Below are positions 17,374-25,228 of a DNA stretch of 64,000 nucleotides, piece by piece. The stretch's first letter is position 1, and each line of letters starts with the position of its first letter. The position numbers and the translations under genes were made by a program. The stretch spans positions 1 to 64,000 of the forward strand of contig NZ_LQIT01000045.1 of assembly GCF_001499965.1 (NCBI RefSeq), in the 5' to 3' direction. Origin of the DNA: Mycobacterium sp. GA-2829. GTDB lineage: Bacteria > Actinomycetota > Actinomycetes > Mycobacteriales > Mycobacteriaceae. The notes under the pieces were generated by a model, which saw only the letters and a list, made by a program, of their open reading frames with translations, was not told where the DNA came from and did no database searches.

Positions 17374-18114
17374 TTACGGTCGAGGGACCGCGAAACCCCA
17401 CGGCAACTCGAGCCGATGGGACGCCAGAAGCTCGGTGTCGGACAGCAATTCGGCGATCGGGCCGTCGGCCACCACGACGCCGGCGTCGACGATCACGGCG
17501 CGTTCGCACAGCTGCGCGGCATACGGCAGATCGTGGGTGACGATGATCGTCGTCGCCTCGATGGTCGCCAACGTCTCGGCGAGATCGCGCCGCGCGACGG
17601 GGTCGAGGTTGGCCGACGGTTCGTCGAGCACGAGGATCTCGGGTTCACACGCGAGCACCGTGGCCAGTGCCGCGCGCCTGCGCTGCCCGGCCGACAGATG
17701 GGTGGGGCTGCGGTCGGCCGCGCCGGTGAGCGACACCGTCGCCAGGGCTTGATGCACCCACCGGGTCAGTTCCTCGCCGCGCACACCGAAATTGGCGGGC
17801 CCGAACGCGACGTCCTGGGCGACGGTCGGCATGAACAGCTGATCGTCGGGGTCCTGGAAGACCAGCCCGACGCGCCTGCGGATGTCGGGCAGCGTGGTAC
17901 GCGCCACGGGCGTACCGCCGATGTGCACACTGCCCTCGGTCGCCCGCAGCACACCGTTGAGGTGCAGCATCAGCGTGGTCTTACCCGCACCGTTGGGTCC
18001 GAGCACCGCGACCCGCTCCCCGGCCTCGATGGTCAAGTCGAGTCCGGCGAGTGCGACGTGGCCGTCCGGATAGACGTGGCGCAGTCCCTCGATGCGGACC
18101 GCAGGCGCCGTCAC
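17374..18114 (-). CDS. cbiO: Cobalt ECF transporter ATPase CbiO
   Basis: The 246-residue ABC ATPase energises cobalt uptake. It has Walker A (GPNGAGKTTLML), the Q-loop (VFQDPDDQLF, typical of CbiO/EcfA), signature (LSAGQRRRAALA), Walker B (ILVLDEPSANLDP) and H-loop (VTHDLPYAAQL). The start is GTG 18114, which overlaps the cbiQ stop as GTGA; the frame is open further upstream, but that part lies inside cbiQ. It is the last gene of cbiMNQO. Confidence 0.93.
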   Translation of the reverse strand: MTAPAVRIEGLRHVYPDGHVALAGLDLTIEAGERVAVLGPNGAGKTTLMLHLNGVLRATEGSVHIGGTPVARTTLPDIRRRVGLVFQDPDDQLFMPTVAQDVAFGPANFGVRGEELTRWVHQALATVSLTGAADRSPTHLSAGQRRRAALATVLACEPEILVLDEPSANLDPVARRDLAETLATIEATTIIVTHDLPYAAQLCERAVIVDAGVVVADGPIAELLSDTELLASHRLELPWGFAVPRP

Positions 18115-18890
18115 CGCACCACCCAGGCCGAAGCGGTCACCGCGACGGCCGCCGCGACGGGCAGCAGGGCGGCCGCCCACTGGTGCGCACGTGCACCGGG
18201 CGGGGCGCCGACGGCGGCGAGATCCGGTGTGTGACCGTCGAATCCGCGGGACAGCATTGCGAGGTGGACCCGCTCGCCGCGTTCGTAGGACCGCAGGAAC
18301 AGCGCGCCGACGCCAGTGGCCAGCGCGCCGGCCTGGTGCAGCGCCCGCGGTGAGTCCCCGCGCGAGATCCGGGCGGTCCGCATGCGGCCCGCCTCGGCCG
18401 CCAGCAGGTCGACGTAGCGGATCATCAGTACGAGCACCGAGGTCATGACGGCCGGTACCCGCAGTCGGCGCAGCGCGGCGGGCAGTTCGGCCGCCGGGGT
18501 GGTGGCCGCGACGGTCAGGGCGGCGGCCACGCCGAGTGTGCCCTTGGCGACGATGCCCCACGCCGCGTAGAGGCCGGGGATCGACAGCGACATTCCGGCG
18601 ATCTCGGTACGCTCACCGCCTTCGGTGAACGGCAGCAGCACAGCCAGCACCACGAACGGCGCCTCGATGAGCATGCGGGGCAGCGCCCAGCGCAGCGGCA
18701 TCCGGGCGCACCACCAGACCGCGACCACGATCACCGCGAAGACCGCGTACGGCCACACCGTCTCCCGCGGGGTGGCCACGACGGCCAGCACGAACGCGAC
18801 CAGGGCGACGATCTTCGTCTCGGCGGGCATCCGGTGCACCGCGGAGTCCCCGTGCCGGTAGAGCGGATGTGCGCCCGCGCCCACGGTCAC
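18111..18890 (-). CDS. cbiQ: Cobalt ECF transporter transmembrane protein CbiQ
   Basis: The 259-residue protein is the transmembrane (T) component. It has several hydrophobic helices and the two ATPase-coupling motifs of the EcfT/CbiQ family: RMRTARISRGD near 170 and HLAMLSRGFDG near 215, both with the Ala-Arg-Gly style core. It overlaps cbiN upstream and cbiO downstream by 4 bases each, a fully coupled operon. Confidence 0.93.
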   Translation of the reverse strand: MTVGAGAHPLYRHGDSAVHRMPAETKIVALVAFVLAVVATPRETVWPYAVFAVIVVAVWWCARMPLRWALPRMLIEAPFVVLAVLLPFTEGGERTEIAGMSLSIPGLYAAWGIVAKGTLGVAAALTVAATTPAAELPAALRRLRVPAVMTSVLVLMIRYVDLLAAEAGRMRTARISRGDSPRALHQAGALATGVGALFLRSYERGERVHLAMLSRGFDGHTPDLAAVGAPPGARAHQWAAALLPVAAAVAVTASAWVVR

Positions 18891-19222
18891 CGCCCGTCGC
18901 GGCGGGCGCGCGCGATGAACCAGAACAGCGCCGAACCCGCGGCGGCCGTCACGAGCACGCCGAGCACCCCGGCGACACCGTTGGTGCCCTCCCGGCCGCC
19001 CAGGGTGTAGTCGGCGAGCGGTGAGCCGGCCAGCGCGTGGTCGTCGGCGTGCCGGGCGATGCAGTCACCTCTCAGCGCTTCGCCCTCGGCGGTCTCGACG
19101 ACCTCACAGCCGCGCAGCGTGGTGGCGTCCAGACCGTCCGGGCTCGCGCTCGCGACGTAGGACAGCCCGCCGGCGATCACGAGAACGACCGCCGCACACC
19201 CGATCCAGAAGAACCTGCTCAC
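18887..19222 (-). CDS. cbiN: Cobalt transport accessory protein CbiN
   Basis: The 111-residue protein has two transmembrane segments, near the N terminus (IGCAAVVLVIAGGL) and C terminus (GVLGVLVTAAAGSALFWF), with an extracytoplasmic loop containing SPDGLD, the CbiN/NikN signature. CbiN is the small subunit that lets CbiM load metal. GTG start overlapping the cbiM stop. The loop has two Cys residues that might form a disulfide. Confidence 0.9.
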   Translation of the reverse strand: MSRFFWIGCAAVVLVIAGGLSYVASASPDGLDATTLRGCEVVETAEGEALRGDCIARHADDHALAGSPLADYTLGGREGTNGVAGVLGVLVTAAAGSALFWFIARARRDGR

Positions 19223-19896
19223 GCCGGCACCGTCGCCCGGGTGCGCCGCAGCAGGTAGACGAGGTCAGGACGGACCCGGGCGACGGCCACCACGGTGATC
19301 GCGGTGATGACGCCCTCGCCCACCCCGATCAGCGTGTGCGTACCCGCCATGTAGGCCAGCACCGCGCCCAGCGATGCGGGCGCCGCCCCGCCGATCGAAT
19401 ACTCGATCACGAACCCCATTGCGGCGCATACGGTTCCGATCATCGCGGCGGTGAACGCGATGACGCCCAGCGCCGTGGTCGACACCTCGGCCCTGCGGCG
19501 CGCGACGGCGTACAGCGCCACCGCGGTGCCGTATCCGGCGGCGACACCGATCACCGCCATGTTGGTGATGTTGGCACCCAGCGCGGTCACACCGCCGTCG
19601 GCGAACAGCAGTGACTGCACGGTGAGGACCAGCGCGATGCACAGCGCACCGGTGTACGGGCCGACGAGGATGGCGGCCAGGGCGCCGCCGAGCAGGTGTC
19701 CGCTGACGCCGGGCAGGATCGGGAAGTTGACCATCTGCACGGCGAACACGAACGCCGCGACCAACCCGGCCAGTGGGACCGCGCGCTCGTCCAGTTCCGT
19801 GCGCGAGCGCAGGACGCAGAACCCAAGGGCCGCAACCGCTATCGCAGCAAACAGCAGCGACGTCGGGGCGTTGACGATGCCGTCGCTCATGTGCAT
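19219..19896 (-). CDS. cbiM: Cobalt-binding substrate-specific component CbiM
   Basis: This membrane protein of about 225 residues begins MHMSDGIVNAPTSLLF. In CbiM/NikM structures the amino group of Met1 and the side chain of His2 bind the metal, so I place the start at ATG 19896. A GTG at 19917, preceded by a G-run and a possible -10 box, would add MTVDHVA and bury the ligand residues. Further family features are GVSGHLLGGALAAILVGPYTG (with the third His ligand) and about seven hydrophobic helices. It heads cbiMNQO and lies behind the 12-2-12 dyad at 19941-19966. Confidence 0.9.
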   Translation of the reverse strand: MHMSDGIVNAPTSLLFAAIAVAALGFCVLRSRTELDERAVPLAGLVAAFVFAVQMVNFPILPGVSGHLLGGALAAILVGPYTGALCIALVLTVQSLLFADGGVTALGANITNMAVIGVAAGYGTAVALYAVARRRAEVSTTALGVIAFTAAMIGTVCAAMGFVIEYSIGGAAPASLGAVLAYMAGTHTLIGVGEGVITAITVVAVARVRPDLVYLLRRTRATVPA

Positions 19897-19923
19897 GGCG
19901 ACGTGGTCGACGGTCACCCCCCG

Positions 19924-19966
19924 AGCGTAGGACCGGTACGCATATCTGTCCAGGTGAACAGATGTT
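19924..19966 (-). promoter_or_regulatory. cbiM promoter with ArsR/SmtB-like 12-2-12 dyad
   Basis: The arms CATATCTGTCCA (19941-19952) and TGAACAGATGTT (19955-19966) are an imperfect inverted repeat, 9 of 12 positions paired around a 2-base centre. That is the geometry of ArsR/SmtB metalloregulator sites. On the minus strand a TGGACA -35 box (19947-19952) lies inside the left arm, and a TACGCT -10 box (19924-19929) follows 17 bases later, just before cbiM. A repressor bound here would block RNA polymerase. The ArsR gene at 21218 is the obvious candidate. Confidence 0.6.
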
Positions 19967-19994
19967 CAGGAGTGCGGCGGGCTCAGGCGCGGAC

Positions 19995-21170
19995 TCAAGG
20001 TAGCGTCCGGACCAGTTCGTGCAGCCCGTCGCGCGCCGATGCCACCTCGTCGCAGAGCCGACGCGCGTCGGTGTAGAGCGCGCCGTAGAGCGCCCATTGA
20101 TCCGGCAGGTCCAGGCCGTGCAGGTCGGCGACGCGGCCGAGCGCCTCCAGCGCCGCGTGGCACTCGCCCGCCTCGGCCGCGAGTGGGTGTCCGCGCCGCA
20201 GATCGTCGACGACGTGGATGGCGGCCGCGGCGGTCACCGCGGCGCGCACCGCCGACAGCACGAACGCGAAACGCCGGAGGAACTCGCCGTGCGGTGAGCG
20301 CTGCCGCGCCGCCTCCCCGTCGGCCGATTCGGCGATGCGTGCCAGCCCCGCGGTCACCGAGCGCAGCTGTTCTGTGATGCGCTCGACGGCGTGCACGGTG
20401 ATCCGGTAGCCACCGAAGGTGGCGCGGCGCCGTGTGACCACGCGGCGGGGGTTGAACTTCGACGTCTCATAGGCGTGGTCGATGGTGGCGCGGGCCTGCC
20501 GCGCCAGCCGGGGCAGCTCGTCACCGCGCCTGCGCCAGTCCCGGGCGGCGTCACCGTCGGGCACACCGTCCTCGAGCCCGGCCACCATGTCCCCGAGCAG
20601 ACCCGCCACCGCATCGCAGTAGGCCTCGACGGCGGCCGCGGCACTGCGGTACCGCAACGGCGGGGCGATCAGCAGGTTGACGCTCACCGCGATGACCGCG
20701 CCCAGCAACACCATCCCGGCGAGGTCGCGGATCAGAACCGCCGGGGAGCGGCCGGGCTCGGGCATCGTGAACACCCCGTAGGCGAAGATCGCCGCGACCG
20801 TGACGTTGAACCCCTGACTGCCCAACCGGTGCCAGCGGCCGATCAGCATCGTCACGGCCAGGATGGCCGGGAACAGCCACAGGGTGGGGCCGAGCGGATA
20901 CACCACCGCCCCGACCACGCCGATGCCGACCAGGACCGCGGCCGTGTAGTGAACCGCCTTCTCGACCGACTCGGCGATCGTCATGTGCATGAGCAGCATG
21001 GCGGTGAACGCCGCGAACGTGGGATAGCTGGAGTGGAAGACCCCGCTCGCCAGTGCCCACGCCAGCGAGCCCGCCACGACGGCCTTCACCAGCATGCGCC
21101 AGGTGTCGCCGCCCATGTCGATTCCCGGGAAGGCCCGCAGCAGGCGCCCGCCGATCCGAGCCATCCGCAC
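19995..21170 (-). CDS. FUSC/aromatic acid exporter-like membrane protein
   Basis: The 391-residue protein has an N-terminal block of about five to six hydrophobic segments with the FUSC-like opening (YPTFAAFTAMLLMHMTIAESVEKA) and a soluble helical C-terminal half rich in Arg and Ala. The family includes YccS/AaeB-like proteins, some of which export aromatic acids; the substrate here is unknown. It lies between the ArsR gene and cbiM in the same direction, so it may be coregulated with metal uptake, or simply be a neighbour. Confidence 0.7.
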   Translation of the reverse strand: MRMARIGGRLLRAFPGIDMGGDTWRMLVKAVVAGSLAWALASGVFHSSYPTFAAFTAMLLMHMTIAESVEKAVHYTAAVLVGIGVVGAVVYPLGPTLWLFPAILAVTMLIGRWHRLGSQGFNVTVAAIFAYGVFTMPEPGRSPAVLIRDLAGMVLLGAVIAVSVNLLIAPPLRYRSAAAAVEAYCDAVAGLLGDMVAGLEDGVPDGDAARDWRRRGDELPRLARQARATIDHAYETSKFNPRRVVTRRRATFGGYRITVHAVERITEQLRSVTAGLARIAESADGEAARQRSPHGEFLRRFAFVLSAVRAAVTAAAAIHVVDDLRRGHPLAAEAGECHAALEALGRVADLHGLDLPDQWALYGALYTDARRLCDEVASARDGLHELVRTLP

Positions 21171-21217
21171 CTGAGCCTCCCTCCGACGTGAACGGTCGAC
21201 TGTACGGACCGCGCCAC

Positions 21218-21556
21218 TCAGCCGTGCCGGGCGCCGATCCAGTGCAGCAGGTCGTGGACGGTCTCGTCCTCGAGTCGATAGCTGACCGCGCGCCCCTCCC
21301 TCGTCGAGCTCACCCAGCCCTGTTGCCGGAGCACCCGAAGTGCTTGAGAGACGGCGTTTTCGGAACGGCCGAGCGCGGCGGCCAGATCGCTGACCCGGAT
21401 ACCGGGGGCGCGGTGCAGGCAGAGCAGGATCTCCAGCCGGTGCGGGTCGGACAGCAGGTCGAAGCGCTGCGTCCAGCCGCCGGTGTCGACGTCGGCCAGC
21501 GCCGAGGTCGCCCGCTCGACCTGCGTGTGATCACCGGGTTGCTCCACCGGTGTCAA
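21218..21556 (-). CDS. ArsR/SmtB family metalloregulator
   Basis: The 112-residue winged-helix protein has the ArsR core RFDLLSDPHRLEILLCLHRAPGIRVSDLAAALGRSENAVSQALRVLRQQGWV. Its C-terminal helix, DETVHDLLHWIGARHG, places Asp and several His where the alpha-5 metal site of NmtR/KmtR-type nickel/cobalt sensors lies, so it may sense cobalt or nickel and control cbiMNQO. It lacks the paired Cys of the CmtR/CadC type. The frame opens at TTG 21556; GTG 21547, 7 bases after a TAGATT box, is an equally good, leaderless start. Confidence 0.85.
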   Translation of the reverse strand: MTPVEQPGDHTQVERATSALADVDTGGWTQRFDLLSDPHRLEILLCLHRAPGIRVSDLAAALGRSENAVSQALRVLRQQGWVSSTREGRAVSYRLEDETVHDLLHWIGARHG

Positions 21557-21586
21557 TCTAATCCAGGAGCGTCCGGCGTCGGCGGG

Positions 21587-22309
21587 TCAGTCCAGGAAGC
21601 CGTGCAGCAGTGCGGCCGACCCCGCGATGTGGGCCCGCATCGCGTTCTCCGCCGCGCCGGTGTCCCCGGCCAGGATCGCGATGACGATCTCGTGGTGCTG
21701 TTCGTCGGAGTGGGCGATGTTGCGGGTCAGCAGCGGGATCTGGTCGAGCATCGCGTTGAGCCGCATGCGGTTCTCGGCCACCAGCGGCACCAGCGACGGC
21801 GAACCGGCGGCCTCGGCGATCGCCAGGTGCAGCCGCGAGTCGAGCCTGCGGTAGTCCTCGGGGTCGGCGGCGCGGACGTCGGCCAGCCGCGTCCACAGCT
21901 CCTCCCGCTGCGCCGAGCTCAGGGTTCGGCCCGCCGCCATCCGCGCCGCGCCCACCTCGAGGATCTCGCGCAGCCGCAGCGCGTCGTCGATCTCGGCGCC
22001 CGTCAGGCCGCGGTCGACTCCGGTGTGCCGGGGCAACTCGTCGGCGAGGAAGGTGCCGCCGTAGCGGCCCCGGCGCGACACCAGGTAGCCGGCGTCGGCC
22101 AACGATTTGATCGCCTCACGGACGGTGTCGCGGCTGACGCCGAGCCGCGCGGCGAGTTCCCGTTCGGGAGGCAGGGATTCGCCGGGTTCGAGCACACCGA
22201 GCCGGATGGTCTCCAGCAACCGGCCGACGGTGTCCTCGAACGCGTTCCCGAGCCGGACCGGGCGCAGCAGCGTCTCGCTGGCGGGCAGCGGATCCGGCTC
22301 GGGGTTCAC
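21587..22309 (-). CDS. GntR/FadR-family transcriptional regulator
   Basis: The 240-residue protein has a GntR winged helix (GVLEPGESLPPERELAARLGVSRDTVREAIKSLADAGYLV) and a FadR-type C-terminal FCD ligand-binding domain rich in helices with metal-ligand-like Arg/His (DSRLHLAIAEAAGS, SDEQHHEIVIAIL). It lies 20 bases after the SDR gene in the same direction, so it is most likely the local regulator of the glnA4-C26-aldC-SDR operon. The inducer could be a gamma-glutamyl-amine or its acid product; this is inference. Confidence 0.87.
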   Translation of the reverse strand: MNPEPDPLPASETLLRPVRLGNAFEDTVGRLLETIRLGVLEPGESLPPERELAARLGVSRDTVREAIKSLADAGYLVSRRGRYGGTFLADELPRHTGVDRGLTGAEIDDALRLREILEVGAARMAAGRTLSSAQREELWTRLADVRAADPEDYRRLDSRLHLAIAEAAGSPSLVPLVAENRMRLNAMLDQIPLLTRNIAHSDEQHHEIVIAILAGDTGAAENAMRAHIAGSAALLHGFLD

Positions 22310-22315
22310 GATGGC

Positions 22316-22343
22316 CTACAGCGGGGTGACTACAGCGGGGTGA
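22316..22343. repeat. Tandem 14-bp duplication spanning the SDR stop codon
   Basis: CTACAGCGGGGTGA is present twice with no spacer. The right copy contains the stop codon and last codons of the SDR gene; the left copy repeats the same sequence downstream, including a second TAG. It looks like a slippage duplication of the gene end. Confidence 0.8.
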
Positions 22344-23103
22344 CGTAGTGGCCGGTGATACCGCCGTCGACCAAGAACGTCGACCCGGTGATGAACGACG
22401 CGTCGTCGCTGGCCAGGAACGCCACCGCAGCGGCCAGTTCCCCGGGCTCGGCGAACCGCCCCATCGGGACGTGCACCAGCCGTCGGGCGGCGCGCTCCGG
22501 GTCCTTGGCGAACAACTCCTGCAGCAGCGGGGTGTTCACCGGTCCCGGGCACAGCGCGTTGACCCGGATTCCCTGGCGCGCGTACTGGATTCCGAGTTCA
22601 CGGGACATCGCCAGCACGCCGCCCTTGGACGCGGTGTAGGAGATCTGCGAGGTCGCCGATCCGTTGACCGCGACGAACGACGCGGTGTTGATGATGGACC
22701 CCTTCTGCGCGGGCACCATGTGGCGCAGTGCGGCCTTGCAGCAGAAGAACACCGACTTGAGGTTGATGTCCTGCACCCGGTCCCACGCGTCGATCCCGGT
22801 GACCTCGATCAGATCGTCCTCGGGCGGGCTGATGCCCGCGTTGTTGAACGCGATGTCCACCGAACCGTGGGTCTCGGCCGCGGTGTCGAACAGCGCGTCC
22901 ACCGCCACCTGATCGGCGACGTCGACCTGGACGAAGGTGCCGTTGAGATCGTCGGCGACGGTCTTGCCGGTCGCAGGGTCGATGTCCCCGATCACGATGG
23001 TCGCGCCCTCGGCGGCCATCCGCTTGGCGGTGGCCAGGCCGATGCCGCTGGCACCGCCGGTGATGACGGCGACCTTGCCGGCCAGCCGCTGGGTCAGGTC
23101 CAT
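22330..23103 (-). CDS. Short-chain dehydrogenase/reductase (Rv2857c-like)
   Basis: The 257-residue SDR has the cofactor motif TGGASGIG near 15-22, an Asp (GDID) after beta-2 pointing to NAD, NNAG, and the catalytic Ser/Tyr/Lys (NTASFVAVNG, YTASK). It matches Rv2857c in position next to aldC. In this operon it may oxidise a hydroxylated amine-derived intermediate, but the substrate is not known. It is 1 base from aldC and 20 bases from the GntR gene. Confidence 0.9.
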   Translation of the reverse strand: MDLTQRLAGKVAVITGGASGIGLATAKRMAAEGATIVIGDIDPATGKTVADDLNGTFVQVDVADQVAVDALFDTAAETHGSVDIAFNNAGISPPEDDLIEVTGIDAWDRVQDINLKSVFFCCKAALRHMVPAQKGSIINTASFVAVNGSATSQISYTASKGGVLAMSRELGIQYARQGIRVNALCPGPVNTPLLQELFAKDPERAARRLVHVPMGRFAEPGELAAAVAFLASDDASFITGSTFLVDGGITGHYVTPL

Positions 23104-23104
23104 A

Positions 23105-24472
23105 TCAGCTCTCTTCCGTGACTGCGAAGAACACGTTCTTCGTCTCCGTGAACGACAGGGGGGCGTCGGGGCCGAGTTCGCGGCCGAGACCGGACTGTTT
23201 GAAACCGCCGAACGGGGTGTTGTACCGGACCGACGAATGCGAGTTCACCGACAGGTTGCCCGCTTCCAGTGCCCGCGAGACCCGTACGGCCCGCGACAGG
23301 TTCTCGGTCCAGATGGACCCCGACAGACCGTAGGGGGTGTCATTGGCCAGGGCGAGCGCATCGGCCTCGTCGTCGAACGGCAGCACCGTGACCACCGGTC
23401 CGAAGATCTCCTCGGTGACCGTGCGGTCGGTGCGCTGCGGGGTGAGCACCGTCGGCGCGAACCAGTAGCCGCGTCCGTCGGGTGCGCTGCCGCGGAACGC
23501 GACGGGCGCGTCGTCGGGCACGTAGGACGCCACCGACTCCCAGTGCTTCTTGCTCACCAGCGGGCCCATCTCGGTGTCCCGCGCCTGCGGGTCGCCGACC
23601 TTCACCCCCTTGACGGCGGGTTCGAGCAGTTCCATGAACCGGTCGTACACCTTGCGCTGCACCAGGATCCGGCTGCGTGCGCAGCAGTCCTGCCCGGCGT
23701 TGTCGAAGACGCCGTAGGGCGCGGTGGCCGCGGCCTTCTCCAGATCGCAGTCGTCGAAGACGATGTTGGCGCTCTTGCCACCCAACTCCAGGGTGACGCG
23801 TTTGACCTGCGCGGCGGCCCCGGCCATCACCCGTGTGCCGACCTCGGTCGACCCGGTGAACACCACCTTGCGCACATCGGGATTCGTGACGAAGCGCTCC
23901 CCGACCACCGAGCCGCGGCCGGGCAGCACACAGAACAGGTCGGCGGGCAGACCCGCCTCGATCGCCAACTCGCCGAGCCGGATCGAGGTCAGCGGCGTCC
24001 ACTCCGCGGGTTTGAGCACCACCGCGTTGCCGGCCGCGAGCGCGGGTGCGAACCCCCACGCCGCGATCGTCATCGGGAAGTTCCACGGGGTGATGACCCC
24101 GACCACGCCGAGCGGTTCGTTGAACGTGACGTCCAGTCCGCCGGCCACGGGAATCTGCTTGCCGGACAGGCGTTCCGGACTCGCAGAGTAAAACTGCAAC
24201 ACGTCGCGGACGTGACCGGCCTCCCATTCGGCGCTGCCGATCGGGTGTCCGGAGTTGGCGACCTCGAGGGCGGCCAGCTCGTCGACGTGCGCATCGACCA
24301 CCGCCGCGAACGACCGCAGGGCGGCCGCACGTTCGGCGGGTGCGAGCCGCGCCCACGTCCGCTGCGCCGACTTCGCCCGCGCCACCGCGTCGTCGACCGC
24401 CTCGACGTCGAGGAGTTCGACGGTGCGCAGCACCTCCTCGGTCGCCGGGTTGATCACCTCACTGGACGTCAC
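23105..24472 (-). CDS. aldC: NAD(P)-dependent aldehyde dehydrogenase AldC
   Basis: The 455-residue enzyme is an aldehyde dehydrogenase: TPWNFPMTIAAWGFAPALAAGNAVVLKPAEWTPL, FTGSTEVG, the general base in ELGGKSANIVF, and the nucleophile in NAGQDCCARSR. Position equals Rv2858c. Next to a glutamine-synthetase-like enzyme and a C26 hydrolase it is expected to oxidise a gamma-glutamyl-aminoaldehyde, as PuuC does in E. coli putrescine catabolism. The GTG start directly abuts the TAG of the upstream C26 gene. Confidence 0.93.
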   Translation of the reverse strand: MTSSEVINPATEEVLRTVELLDVEAVDDAVARAKSAQRTWARLAPAERAAALRSFAAVVDAHVDELAALEVANSGHPIGSAEWEAGHVRDVLQFYSASPERLSGKQIPVAGGLDVTFNEPLGVVGVITPWNFPMTIAAWGFAPALAAGNAVVLKPAEWTPLTSIRLGELAIEAGLPADLFCVLPGRGSVVGERFVTNPDVRKVVFTGSTEVGTRVMAGAAAQVKRVTLELGGKSANIVFDDCDLEKAAATAPYGVFDNAGQDCCARSRILVQRKVYDRFMELLEPAVKGVKVGDPQARDTEMGPLVSKKHWESVASYVPDDAPVAFRGSAPDGRGYWFAPTVLTPQRTDRTVTEEIFGPVVTVLPFDDEADALALANDTPYGLSGSIWTENLSRAVRVSRALEAGNLSVNSHSSVRYNTPFGGFKQSGLGRELGPDAPLSFTETKNVFFAVTEES

Positions 24473-25228
24473 CTACTGGGTCCTTTCCATCGCATATCGG
24501 CCCGCGGCTTCTACCACCGCGGCGAACAACCGCAGATCGTCGAGCCGTTCTTCGGGATGCCATTGCACGCCCACCACCCACTGATCCGGGTGGCTGTCCC
24601 GGTCCAGCTCGACGGCCTCGATCACCCCGTCGTCGTCGCGCGCGCTGACGAGCAGACCGTCGCCGACCCGGTCGATCGCCTGGTGGTGGTAGCACTGGGC
24701 GTCGGAGGTCGCGCCGATCAGATCCGCCAACCGGGTGCCCGGTTCGGTCCACACCGCCGAGGTCCCGAAGACGGCGTTGCCCTTCTGGTGATGGGTGTGG
24801 CCGATGACGTCGGGCAGGTGCTGGAACAGCGTACCGCCCAGCGCGACGTTGAGAACCTGTGCGCCCCGGCATATTCCGAGCACCGGGACGCCGCGCCTCA
24901 GGGCCTCCTCGAGCAGCGCGAACTCCCAGGCGTCGCGGACGCGGTCGGGTTCGTCGGTGGTGGAGTGCGGCGTCTGTCCGTAGCGCGCGGGGTCGACGTC
25001 CTTGCCGCCGGTGATGATCAACCCGTCCAGACCGTCGAGCACCCGCGCGGCCGCCCCGGAGTCCACGGGCTGCGGCGGCAGCAGCACCGCGACGCCCCCG
25101 GCGAGGTTGACGCCCTGAAAGTAGATCGCGGGCAGGAAGCTCGCCTGCACATCCCACACACCGGTCTGGGCCTGCTGCAGGTAGGTGGTCATTCCCAGGA
25201 CGGGGCTACGTGATTCAGAGCCGCTCAA
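24473..25228 (-). CDS. Class I glutamine amidotransferase-like gamma-glutamyl hydrolase (peptidase C26)
   Basis: The 251-residue protein is of the PuuD group. It shows the nucleophile motif PVLGICRGAQVLNVALGG near 115-130, and the His/Glu pair in VVGVQWHPEERLDD near the end, with no synthetase domain attached. In Puu-type pathways this enzyme removes the gamma-glutamyl tag from the oxidised intermediate. The frame opens at TTG 25228, overlapping the end of glnA4 by 14 bases; ATG 25192 is an internal alternative. Counterpart of Rv2859c. Confidence 0.88.
   Translation of the reverse strand: MSGSESRSPVLGMTTYLQQAQTGVWDVQASFLPAIYFQGVNLAGGVAVLLPPQPVDSGAAARVLDGLDGLIITGGKDVDPARYGQTPHSTTDEPDRVRDAWEFALLEEALRRGVPVLGICRGAQVLNVALGGTLFQHLPDVIGHTHHQKGNAVFGTSAVWTEPGTRLADLIGATSDAQCYHHQAIDRVGDGLLVSARDDDGVIEAVELDRDSHPDQWVVGVQWHPEERLDDLRLFAAVVEAAGRYAMERTQ

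Noticed and set aside
22937..25213. 758-codon plus-strand open frame
   Set aside because: It runs antisense across aldC, the C26 gene and part of the SDR. Composition is rich in Arg, Gly, Val, Asp with no motif; the minus-strand genes explain the region.
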